The position numbers were made by a program, and so were the translations under genes. 64,000 nt of DNA from Dasyornis broadbenti (lineage: Eukaryota > Chordata > Aves > Passeriformes > Dasyornithidae). The notes beneath the pieces are model-generated. The model did no database searches. It was not told where the DNA came from and worked only from the letters and a program-made list of their open reading frames with translations. Location of the stretch: the NCBI GenBank assembly GCA_013397935.1, contig VZRN01001126.1, positions 968,880 to 1,032,879 of the forward strand. Reading direction: 5' to 3'. Below are positions 24,501 through 62,600 of this stretch, in pieces; the stretch's first letter is position 1; every line of letters starts with the position of its first letter.

Positions 24501-27500
24501 CAAATGGCTGCTATGGGTCAAATGTAGATCTCAGTTAAAAGAACGACAGCACAGCTGGCCACAGTAAATTATTGGGGTTGCACTAGAGGCTTTAGTCTGA
24601 CATCAGGTACAACTCCAAGGACTTCAGGAATTGGTCAGCAGTGTTCAGGGACTTTTCTGGCTTGCTGGGGCCAGGAGTCTTAGACATAGCTGAGTAATTT
24701 TGTCTGAGGGAGTTGCTTCATTTACTAACCTGTGTCTACATAGAAAAGGGTTTGAATATAGAATGAGAAAGAATATGTTCTTTTTAAATTCTGTAGAGTG
24801 TGGCCTTTTCTCCCTCCTTTCCCACTCACAAAGGTTTCAAATTTTGTGGGGTTTTGTACCGGTGACTTCATCTGCCATCATTAATCAGTGAGCTGTCTCA
24901 GCCCAGCAAGCTAATTTAGAGTCCCGCTTCTGCATTTGATCAGCAAATGCAAACCATGTGTAATGTCAGCAGGTCAGGTGAGGTGATGGAACATGGGATT
25001 TTCACCTCAGTTCCAGAAAGGGCCATAGTTGCTTCCAGGAAGCTGAGCTTGGCACGGGGTGTGGGCAATTGAAAAGATTTATTTCCCTGTATGAGAGCTC
25101 ATTCTAGTCGAGCATTTTCCAATCAATATGTTTCTTACAGACTTTCCAAAGGCTGCATTAGGAAAGCAATTTTATTTATTTTATGACCCTGAAGCCCTGA
25201 GGGATTCAGATGTGTCAGCTTCCCGGGGTCTCTGTACAGACAGTGAAAGGAGAAGGGCTGGGTCACAGGGCACCACACCAGCAAAGTCAGCATGGCAGAA
25301 ACCCATGGCAAAGCTTCACTGGGTTGGTTTCTGCAGATGTCTGCACACATGGAGGCCCCAGAGCAGGCACAGTACACAGAGCGTTACTTGCACTTGTGCT
25401 CTACCTCTGTCCTGTTCCAACAGGACACCAGGAGAAATAAGGCTGTGCCTTTTATTCCAGATTACTACTGCAAAAGCTGTTTTGCCCTCTGTTCCCAGCA
25501 GTGTAGGAGGTACCCCAGAGCTTTGTCATTCTGATTACAGGCACCTTCAGACCTTCTTAAAGAGCATGCAAGCCTCACTCGTGGTCTCTTTTCCTGCCTA
25601 TCGTACAACTCTTCTGTTCCCTCTCCAATCATTTTTTCCTCAACAAGACCTGTAAAGGGGCATTTTCACCTGCTGCCATGCATTTCCTTTGTACCAGTTC
25701 ATACTCACCTCCCAGATAACACTTTCTGAGGATTAGCCAGTATTAACCTTTTCTTCATTTTCTACCTTGGCTTATCTCTGTTCCTGGAAAGCGCAGAGCT
25801 CTGCTGTAGGATGAGGCAGTCCCTGCAACCCAACAGCAATGAATAGCCGCTGCTTCTCCACTGCCTGGGTCAAGGGGCACCTGCTGGAGAGAGCAAGTGG
25901 TCAAGCACATCAGTGCACACCAGTCCTCTGTCCCTGGCTCAGAACAGCAGGTGCACAGACCACCAGCAGTACAGGGTTTACCCTGTGGCAGGGCTACATC
26001 TTCCACATGTATGCTAACCCCCAGAGGGCACTTATTTACACTCTCCATCTGCATGGAAATAGCTAGGCATGCCACAGCTTTCTATACCTTCTGAGGAACT
26101 GGAAGGGCTTCCTGAGAAAGCAAGATCCTTACCCTTCCTGCCTTTACCTTCCATAGCAGTGATAGTTGTGAAGAGCTGCCGAGCACACTGTGGGTGCTGG
26201 GTGCTTTGGGGAAGTCACTTGGGGTAAGAGCTGAGTGCAGCAGCCCCAGCAGAGAAAGCAGAGAATTGCTGTCTCAGGAGGAGCTCAGTGCCCAGCCTGG
26301 CCCTCAGTTTGGAAAGCCCCCCAGCGTGATCCCTCACTGCTGTTGAGCTCAGCGCAGCCCTGCTGGGGAGCAGCGTGGTGCTGGTGGTTCTGTCACATCC
26401 GAGCACGATACCAGAACAGGGCCCCTGCTCTGCAGCAACAATCAGTGACACCAGACAGGGAACCAGAGAGCAGCACACACAGCACCATGGGAATGTGGAA
26501 CTGGAGGCGTTTGAAGCAGCTGTGTGGCATTTTGCACTTCAGAGCATTTTGGATGTTAACTGGCAAAGCCCCATGACACCTCTTTGCATTTTGGTAGTCC
26601 AGCGTTCCAAACAAAGATGTGAGATAGGAAGGGACTTTTAAAAAATTTCTCTGACAGAATCTTAAGAGAAGGATTTAAATCTAATCATGTATTTTTTTCC
26701 AGACTGTATTGCCTTTATACAGAAATTAGGACCAAAACACAGCCCCATGCACCCCTTCTGCTTGACATGCACCATCATATGCAGAGACACATAGTCTGCT
26801 TTATGGGTAACATGGAAAAATTTTGTTAATAACAAAGAGAGCATCAGTTCCTAAAGAGTTACTTGGTAGGAGACATTCCAGTGTTCTGAACTTCTCCAGC
26901 ATCATTTTCCCACTAAAGGCTCGAAGTAGCTACAGACATGAGCTGGTTACCCTGATGCTGCCAGTGATGATGCATCTGTCCCTGGGTGTTTGGGAGCCAG
27001 CTGCTGATTTGCATGCACCAACCCCTTTGCTGTTTGCCCAACCATGCTAAGTAGTTTTTGGCGTGGGAGTGCGAACAATTCTGTCTGCCCTGCAGAAAGC
27101 AGGGATAAATGAGAGGTCTGTCTTTACCCCCTTCTCACATCATCATCCTGCCTGCCAGGCAGCCAGGCGTGAGGATGGAGAGCGTAGCTGAAGTGGAACA
27201 AAAAGTTACACGAAATTTACTGTGAATGCTGTTTCCATCGTGCATGCTGTCCCGCGGCTGTGTCCTCATCTCGAAACTAAAGCAGAACAGCAGCCTTTGG
27301 TGATACCATGCCTCACATTTTGCATTGGATTTATGTCCTCATATTGTTCCAGAATGAGTCAAGGTGAAAACAGCCTGTGGTGCATTATACTTCATGTTTT
27401 AGGTGTATCTGTTACATACACTGAACATAGCAACTTGTACTGGAAAATGCGTACTGTCTTCCAAACCAGAGAAGGAGTTGCTGAGTACAAGTGCTTTGCC

Positions 27501-30500
27501 AGATTCAGGGTTTGCTACATCTCTTCAAAAAACAAAATTGTAACCCCACCAGAAGTCTGTGGTCAGGTGAAGATATTGCTGGCTGTGTAGTTCTAAGTGC
27601 AAAGGTTATATTACCTGAGCAGAGCGCTCTGTTTTTCTGACTTCAAAGCCTGAGCATGCTTCAGTTTCCGGAGGGGCTCTCTGTCAGAAGAAGTGAACTC
27701 TTCAGAGACCATCAGCCTAAACTCTTCAACAGAGCCGTACATTCCTGTTTGTGCCTGTGTCTGTTGGTGTTCAACAGGTTTACTGGCTACTTCAAAGTGT
27801 AAATTACTCCATCAGCCCCTCTCCGTTGTACTTTGCTTTGCTGTTTGAGAATAGAAAGGAACAAGAAGTGGATTTCTTCTGCACTCAGGATGGTTATGAG
27901 CTTGTGCCCTGCAGCGTGGGAATTGATCATTCTCAAAATTTCTAAGGTAGCCAGAGTAACAGGTGTTAGAAACGGGACTTCAGGTGAGGAATACGCTGCA
28001 CAAGTAGATAATCTGTTAAGACAGCAGTGCACCAGCCTGCAGCGTTAGAAAGGTGAGCACGGATTTTGCTCCCTGTTTAGTGCATATGAAGCTGCCAGTT
28101 TATAAACATGTCAATAAATTATTGTATTTTACTGTGCTGGAGGTGGTACTTGGAAACTGACAGAAGACAGAGAACACGCTGGATCTCACAGAGCCAGATT
28201 TTGATGGTTTGCATGGCTTTGTCTAACCTGCTTTCAGCTATTGAGTTCAAGAAGTTTTTGTTGTTTATTTTTACACTACAAAGATAGGGAGACCACGATG
28301 GGGAATGCTTGCCAGATTTCAACCAGAGGAGCAAAGGCAGGGATGGAAGCCGAGCCAGGTCTGACTCTCAGGTCTAAACTCACCCTGGGAAGTCCATGGC
28401 CACTAAGAGGGCAGGCTGGGAGAAAGGCAGTATCCTCCCTGATCTGCACAGAGTGAAAGCAGCAAAAGCTTCACGCTGATTTCAGCAGTTGGTTCAGCAG
28501 GCAAAACTCTGCCCTGATTTTGCAACACGGCTTTCGTTTTCCTCACTTTATTCTCCTTGGTAAATATCTTTGTTAGTTGAAGACAGTGTATTAGCTTTTG
28601 CAGAGAATAAAACCAGAGAGATAAAAAAAGCCCATTTTCCTCCACCGTGGACATGACAATAAAAGAAGATGGAGAGGGGAAAATAAGAAACAGCATCCAA
28701 AGAAGAAAAATAGTATAAGCAGGATTAGGTTTTTTTCATGGACAGTACAGGAAAGCATTTTCAGGACCCACTGATAGCAATGTACCCTGTGCTGTTAAAT
28801 CCCTTCAGCTGCAAAGCCAACCATCTCATGACCTTGTTTTCACAAAACCAGCTACTTCTTCTTAAGAAGGGTCAAAGAAGGTGGCATTCAAGTTTAGCAG
28901 ATGCTGTACAGCACATGAAAGAATTACTTTTTGAGTGACAGTTTCTGAAGCACTTTCAGCAACACTGCTGTGTACCCCTAGAAAATCCTCCTGTGACTGA
29001 ACTGGTTCAGCCTCACAAAACAAATAGGCATGTGGTGGGGGCATGTTTTTTTTGAGAAACTTGACTTCCCAGGAAAGCAGCAGGCCAGGAAGGGAGGGAA
29101 GTGAGAGAGTAAGAGATCCAACTAGGGAAAAGAAGTTTACTTATTTTATGGCACCTTATGTCTTCCAAACACAATGTAAGTATTTAATTATGGGATCACC
29201 CCAGGGGTGGAGTGATGTGGCGCATCCACCCACTCAGTTTAGCCATAGCCAAACTGAATTAGAGTGGCTGCTTGCTGATTCTCAGTAATTTCAAGCCAAG
29301 TGGTCCTAGGTCGTGTTACTCTGGGGCTTTTCTCACAAGTTTCAGAGACGTCATTTGCAGTGTGAAGTGTCGGGTCTGTTTCAGAGTAGCCAGCACAGCT
29401 CACGGGGCTTGTTCCAGTCTGTGTAACTTATTTGGCTGTTCTGGGCCTAGCACTGATCAATCTAAAGCTCTCTTTGTAGCAGTTACTTGTGTACTAGTTG
29501 AACAGAAGGCAAAAATATACTGTCACCCACACATGGGAAATGTTGATCTGTGTTTGTAGAGGAAGTGATTTATTTATTACATTGTTATCTATAAGGGAGC
29601 GCACACCTCATGTGAGGTTATAGTATAACTCTGTCCTTGTCAGCCTGATTTTCCCAGGTTTTTTCTTTTGTTTCATGCTCATCTCGTGAGGTACACATCA
29701 CAAGTCTAGTTAGATTTCTACATGATAGTTCTCCTTTGGGCAATTTATTACTTGCATAGCATGGCAAAGAGGGAGGCAAAAGAAACCACCCATGAGCATT
29801 TCAAGTACTCCTCGGATGGTCTTTTAAAACCCTTTCATATGTTGTGGTCTGCCTGCATCATGTCTTACTTCTTTCTCTTTTGGCTGCGGCAGCAGCCTGG
29901 GGTCTGGAATGTATTTTCTGCAGGAATAGCCCTTTATTCAGCAGAAGATGAACCTCACTCTGGCATTTGAGATGACAGTTTCCATGTCTCTGAGCAAATC
30001 GACACCTCACCCTTTCTTCAAAAAGAAAGGTCTTACAGAAGACTCTGACCCCAATAAGCAGGCCCTAATTCATAGGGGGAAGAGAATTTACTTCAGAAAT
30101 AAATAAAGGCTACTACTTGTTTCTGTAGTACAATAGTATGCTACAGTTGAAAGCCAGTGGAGAGTCTTGCTACTGCCATGCAGACATCCCTTCCTTAGGT
30201 CACCTCTGACCCCTTCTCAGGCACAATCTCAATTCCTCTTCTGACAGAGATTCAGTTCTGTATGCAGCTGTGGCTCTGGGACTTTCCAAAGCCGTTGTCT
30301 GGGAATCTGGCAAAGCAGCAAAATGCAATTCACTTCATGTTACCTCTTGCTAAAACTGAAATAAAAGGGTTGCCTATCTATTAAATAAGTAAAATCCAAA
30401 GCAAAACAAGAGTGGTACAACTCTCCCAGGCTTCTTTTAGTGCTTGGTAGGAGGAGGGTAATCAGATCTCAGAGAATGGTGTGCCAGGAAGGAAATTTCT

Positions 30501-31736
30501 TCCTTCATACAATCAGCCAGGTGCAATAGAAGGAAGGGAGGTTCGTCTTCCTCTGAAGCATAAGGTACTGGCTCCTGCCAGAGGCTGTGTACCAGAGATC
30601 TGATCAGATACGGCAAATTTTATGCACAGTGGGTAAGCTTTGTAGCAAGTCAAACAATGAGTCATCTCACAAGGGGGAAAGGGAAATAAAGCTTTTATCG
30701 CCCAGTGGATTGGAGATAATCTCTCTACTTGGGTATAAACAGCTCTTCACTGCACTGCCTTCTCTCCAGGGGAAGGAAGCTATTTTAAATTCGTGTGTAG
30801 AACAGATATTGAATTGCCATACCTCCCAAGCTTCTCTGCTTGGGCCCAATAAAGGTAGCAGGCAAAATGTCTTTGATGGTAACATTGGACCTCTGTGAGT
30901 AAACACGATAGCCTGGGCTGTATATGCTGTACGAGCTGGCTGGCAGAAAGGGAGTGCCAGATTCTCCTTGGCACCCTGGAAAGTCTGTATATCCCTACTA
31001 TTTTACTGAAAAATGCTGTACTCTCTTACATGGACATGGTTGCATTGGTATTGCTGTACAGGAAACACAGGCTAAAGCAGTGCCAGAGGTGGCACCATCT
31101 TGGCCCTGTCTTTCCTCTCCAGTATGGGAATGACACCTGGGCGAGGGGTGGGCCTGCCTGAGTACACCTCTCTCACCGGTACATGCGCTGATAATCACAC
31201 TGTTACTGGGCTGTGCTTACGCCGCCCTTCCTTACAGACCCCACCCCAGCCACCTACAGGGAAACCATGGCTCTCTTGCCTGTGACAACTTTTCATTATT
31301 CTTGTTCCATGAAAGTACAAGGGGTGTGAAGAGAGAGCACACCTCTCTTCCATGAAAGCATACACACCAAGGATGGCTGGCACCAAGGACTTTGCCTGCT
31401 GCCTGCTCAGCACATCACAGGGAGCACGTGGAGGAAAATCCTTTTGCACAGTGAAAACCTGGAATGAAACAGTGTCCTGTGAGCTTTCTTCAGGATGCTG
31501 AGGCAGTTCTTATTTCTCGATATGTCAGGGATAAACCAAAGTGCCTAAAATAACAAAGTATTTTGCAGTCCAGTGCTTGGAGTAATCCTGCACCAACATG
31601 ACATTCCTCTCCTACACCTTCCCCTGAGACTTTGTACATAATGCTGTGAGGAGAAAGTGGAATTCAGTGATGTTTGCCTGTATTCCTGTGCTTTGTCTCA
31701 GTTTGGTAACAGGACCATGGTCTCTTTCTGGCACAG

Positions 31737-58519
<26,783 letters not shown>

Positions 58520-58833
58520 AGGAAACAGGTGCACCACCTCTGTGGGTCCAGGGGAGAAACATCTGCCCGATGGTCGGCACGGTTTGGGAGGGGAAGCAAC
58601 AACACAGAAGCAGTACTTGAGGTCGCCGCTTAGCTTGAAGACCACGCAGGACCTGAAGCACCTTAACAAAACAAACTAACAGGCAGAAGTGGTGCTGGCA
58701 GGAAAGCAACAGGGAGAAAGCCTGGACTTATGCACTACTTCACTGTTCCTACAAAGTCTCCCTTGAGTTCTTTCTTTCTTTTTGGTTTGTTTCAGTTTTG
58801 GGGGGTTTTTGTCTTTTTTTTTTTTTTTTCCCT

Positions 58834-58839
58834 AATAAA
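58834..58839 (+). terminator. Proximal poly(A) signal AATAAA
   Basis: AATAAA lies 315 bases after the stop codon, directly after a T16 run, and is followed by a T/G-containing stretch (cagtttgactttcc). It could give a short-UTR transcript. Usage cannot be judged from sequence. Confidence 0.5.
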
Positions 58840-59346
58840 CATGCAGTTTGACTTTCCTTATCTCACATAGGACAAGACATCAGATTATGCTTCTTCTTTT
58901 TTGTTTTGTTTTTGGAAGGCTTTCCTATGGAAATAGAGTGCTCTTATTTTCTGTGCAAGTCTCATGACACAACACTGCATAAACAATAGCAACACAGAAG
59001 GGATTTGCTCAAGGCTTCCAGTTTGCTTGGATCAATTTATATGTGCTGCCACTGGGAAGTGTGTTGGAGCTACCAAAAGAATTCCCCACACATAGCTGTC
59101 CAATGAAGAGGAGACACCCTTCACATGAAGGCTGGGCTGTCATCCCAGCATAGCTTGGGCTCACAATGAGTACTCTTGAGTGGCTGTTAACTGCTGGAAT
59201 ATGGACCAAAACCAATCACCTAAGTGCTCCAGGGAGGAGAAAAATAAATGTGATAAACCTCTGCAAGAGACTATCAGTTAACTTTTTCCCTCCTTATAGC
59301 AAAGAAGTGATAGAATGGAGCAGGGGGAAGGAAGGCTGGGGACAAA

Positions 59347-59414
59347 TACATATATATATATATAAAACTTTCATATATATATATATATGAAAGTTTTATA
59401 TATATATATATGTA
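59347..59414. repeat. 68-bp perfect palindrome, AT-rich, in the 3' UTR
   Basis: The left arm 59347-59380 and right arm 59381-59414 are exact reverse complements with no spacer. Each arm contains a TA run, the non-repetitive block AAAACTTTC (or its complement GAAAGTTTT) and an AT run. An additional TA-rich stretch continues to about 59427. In RNA the arms could fold as a long hairpin. Confidence 0.95.
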
Positions 59415-59510
59415 AATATATATATAAATCCCCCAGTATATTCACAGTGCAGAATTTCAGCTCAAAGTTTTTTATAAAAAGGGAAGACTGAAGCATCTCT
59501 AATTACAGAA

Positions 59511-59519
59511 GGGGGGGGG
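59511..59519. repeat. Poly-G run
   Basis: Nine G in the 3' UTR, shortly after the AT palindrome. A run like this is a common place for length errors in sequencing. Confidence 0.9.
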
Positions 59520-61688
59520 TTGTTTCTCATACCTGCTAGCAGTTTTGGGGTGAAAGGTGAAGGACTGTTCCTTACATCACAGGGAGAAAGCAAAGGGACT
59601 CATCACATGGTTTGTATTACTCAGAAGCCTCTCCAGGATCATTTTGTGCTGCTGGAGAGGGAGATGATTCACCACTCTAAAAGCTGATGTTAGAGAACTA
59701 GAGACCAAATAGCTATACTTACATCTTGTAATTGATTTTGGCTTTGTTTTGGGATTTGTTTTTTTTTTATGCCTCCCACTGCCCTCCCCCATCCTATAGC
59801 TCTGCCATCAAGGAACCTTGTCCCAGCTTGCCTGTTTTTGACATGATTTAAAAGACAAGAGAAAAACAAACCCTAAAGCCACGTTGCTTTCTTGGTTTGG
59901 GGTTGTGTTCTGGTTGCAAGGTGCCTCCACTTGGTGCACTGAGGGTGCTTGGCATGAGGCAAAGAGCTATGCCTAGTTTGGTCACAGAAAGCTCAGCAGC
60001 CTTGATGCCCAAGCAAGAAACTGCTGGCCGGTTTCATTTCACAGCTTGGACCACCAGGACAGGAATGCCTGTGGTGTCCAGGTGTCCAGTGATCCATCAG
60101 CAGTGGTCCTTTGAATGGAGGGAAGATCTAGCAGCAGAAATGATGCTTGCAGAGGAAGGTGTATAGGGAAACTGCAAGAATCACATGGTGCCTGAAAGAA
60201 AGCACGTCCACACCAGTGCATTAAAAGCAGAGAGCCTCTTTAATGGAAACATAAAAGAAACTAGATCTGGAAAAGAATCAAAAGGCTAATCTAATCCATT
60301 TCAACCAAAAAACAAGGTACATTCCCATGATAGAGCTTTTATCAGCTATTAAACCAACACAACATTTGATCTATCCACATATTTAACAAGAGGGTTAATC
60401 TATCCAGGAAAAAATGGCACTCAGCAGTGAACAGTGTCCCCTGTGTTTAAACAGAGATAGGCCAATCTCACCAAAGACTTAATATTGAGTCACAGGTCAT
60501 AGAAGGAACAGTTTTGTTAAGGGTGTAGATAAGCATCGTACAACAAGGAGAGATTTTTCAGAGCCTGTATCTGATGAGGAATGACAGGGTATACATTTCT
60601 CCCTGAGTTTTTCCCAGCCATGTTTTTTTCTATAAAATCACAGTCAGTAAGTTACAAGTCCCAGCACAGCACATACTTGACCTTTTCTGCCTCAAAATAA
60701 TGGACAGGGGAGTGTGTTTCAGCAAGGTGTCATCTGTCTCTGCCATGACTGAAGTCCTTGGAGCTCATGAGGTGTGAGATGGGGAGACACTGTGGGACTG
60801 CAGTGGTCACAGATCTGAAACCTAAGGTCCCTTGAGACTAAGGGCCCAAGGAGTTACTCTGTCACCTTGCTCAAGTGCACCCAAGTGGGTGCAGCCAGGT
60901 CTTGGGAGCTGAAGTGAAGTGGTGAATTTGACAGATGGAGGGTGATCAGAAGTACCAATGTAAAGAAAGGCTCTAGCTGGATCCTTGGGTGCCCAGTGGT
61001 AGAAAGAAACCAAGTTTTTGCAGAGAATGATTCATCCTCTTTACTGCTGTGGTCTAGACAACTGCATAACTGCATTATTTTCTTTTGCCTGCTGTTACAA
61101 GATGGCGGGGGGACAAAAAAAAGACAATAGGGGCTTTCTGTATAAAGTGCTCTGATGAGTCATTGTCATGGCCAAGGTGCACACTGCAAAATACAGAGAA
61201 CCAGAGACAATCCACCCATTTCCTCACCATTATCTGCCAAAGTCCATCCTCAGCACTGGGTAACACAGGAAAATCACACGTGTTGTCCTGTAGGGAAATT
61301 TTATAGCAGAAATGTTCACCTTTACCAAAAAAATGCAATCACTTCCACTTGCAGAAGCTAAGTCAAAAGGAAAGAAAAAAAAAGTTTGGTGGCTGTTGGA
61401 AACTTCCCAGTTCACACTTAGAGGACATCTTAAGATAACTTCATCAAAACCACAGAGAAGGAGTTCTCTCAAGGCTCATGCTAGTTGGAATGAAAATAAC
61501 CTTTGACCTTGGAACAGGCCAGTCCCACAGAGAACAGTCCCAGTCTCCTGCCAGGTCTCTTGGTAACAAAGGGAGCGGTATGGGTGACATGGAGCTGCCA
61601 GAACTGCAGGGGCTTGGGACCTGTTGTGGGAGCTGCAGGATTTGAGCTGCTCTTGGGGTCTTGAAGTGAGTTTATCAGCTGTGGCTGA

Positions 61689-61694
61689 AAATAA
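61689..61694 (+). terminator. Internal AATAAA hexamer
   Basis: This is a further AATAAA inside the inferred 3' UTR, followed by ordinary sequence with a weak GT-rich stretch. Similar isolated hexamers occur at 59243 and 62413. These are weak candidates for alternative ends. Confidence 0.25.
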
Positions 61695-61989
61695 AGTAGT
61701 AGAGGTAGGCTAGAGGAGCTGCAGTCGGGAGATTCCCCTCAACCTCACATCCCTGTGGCAGATCCATGGGAGTGCAAAGACAGCATTAACATCCTGAGCT
61801 GTGGGAATGTGTCACTGCCTGCCTGGGCTAGCAAAGGTAACACTGTCTTTCACCAACACTGACACCTGCCTTCCCCCCCCAGTTTCTGATTTCCCAGTGT
61901 AGAATTTGCCAGCAGCAAAACAGCCAAACTTTCTGCCTTTGCCACCAAAACAAGTGGGGAAAGGGAGAAAGTGTTTCATCCTTGCAGAC

Positions 61990-62100
61990 ACACAAAAGTC
62001 ACCTGGACACAGTCCTGGGCAACTGGGCCTGGCTGACCCTGCTTGACCACAGAGAGTTTGACCCGATGACCTCCAGAGGTCCTTGCCAACCTCAGCACCC
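61990..62100 (+). mobile_element. Short CR1-like 3' fragment in the 3' UTR
   Basis: The segment cacctggacacagtcctgggc, ggctgaccctgcttgacc, gacccgatgacctccagagg and tccttgccaacctcagc resembles the last part of CR1 before its terminal octamers. The octamers themselves are missing. It lies inside the inferred ETV6 3' UTR, in sense orientation. Confidence 0.75.
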
Positions 62101-62577
62101 AACAAAGGTTTCTCACACAGTGCAGTTAAGTGGGACCTTCATTGTCATCAGCTTGCTGCAAACCTCAACAAGCCACAGGCCAGTCAGGTAGGACATGCTG
62201 CACTTCCACAGCTGAATATTTTCTTGATTTAAGTTTGAAACCTATTGACTGCCTCTCCATCCAGGGAACACTAGTGGGGCCCTTTCTGTGAACACTAAGT
62301 CGCTGCCATCCTCCCCAGATTTCAAACTCCACATACGCGTTCTCCAGATCTCTTTTGTCAGACTGCAATTGTGTGTGAATCCAGAGTTTGAGGTCCTTTT
62401 TTTTTTTTTTTAAATAAAATTCTAGTGTTTTTATTGATGATGGCTTTTGTTTTTTTAAGCTGTGGGGCTAAGGGACTGAATCAAATGAATGTAACAAAAC
62501 AAAAACAAAAAAAAAGCCTATTCTCAGGGCCAGTGAGTTGCAAATAATTTTTAAAATGCTTGTAATTACATCATCTC

Positions 62578-62583
62578 AATAAA
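62578..62583 (+). terminator. Distal poly(A) signal AATAAA, likely main gene end
   Basis: AATAAA sits in catctcaataaaaaaaa and is followed about 35 bases later by tttgttggtgc, a GT-rich downstream element. Cleavage would fall near 62595-62605. The distance from the stop (about 4.1 kb) matches the long human ETV6 3' UTR. Confidence 0.6.
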
Positions 62584-62600
62584 AAAAATTTAATATAAAA

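Larger units (their letters stand above)
1..31736 (+). other. ETV6: Intron before exon 3 (3' part of human intron 2)
   Basis: This 31.7-kb stretch has stop codons in all frames and only short ORFs without recognisable protein similarity. It ends in a good acceptor (tctctttctggcacag). It holds CR1 fragments at about 7868-8424 (+) and 8791-9010 (-), homopolymer and CAA tracts, the split tandem copy at 14188-14582, and candidate motif clusters listed separately. From about 14600 to 16350 the sequence is AT-rich with few recognisable repeats. More GC-rich patches occur near 11280-11640, 20330-20480 and 23840-24060 without a clear identity. No alternative first exon could be supported. Confidence 0.85.
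58520..62600 (+). other. ETV6: ETV6 3' untranslated region
   Basis: The sequence after the stop codon has no further splice-compatible coding exon. It contains several AATAAA hexamers, the last well-placed one at 62578-62583. A UTR of about 4.1 kb fits the long 3' UTR of human ETV6 (about 4 kb, from memory). It includes a T-rich run (58814-58829), a 68-bp AT palindrome (59347-59414), a G9 run (59511-59519) and a short CR1 3' fragment (61990-62100). The exact end is inferred; transcripts may also end earlier at the hexamer near 58834. Confidence 0.75.

Noticed and set aside
25128..25655. A 175-codon + strand open frame
   Set aside because: No recognisable similarity or codon pattern; overlapping frames on both strands are equally open, as expected by chance in GC-moderate intron sequence.
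31646..31736. ATG upstream of exon 3, in frame with the PNT domain
   Set aside because: A strong acceptor at 31735-31736 and the known phase of exon 3 show that the upstream codons are intronic. An alternative first exon would need a promoter and transcript evidence.
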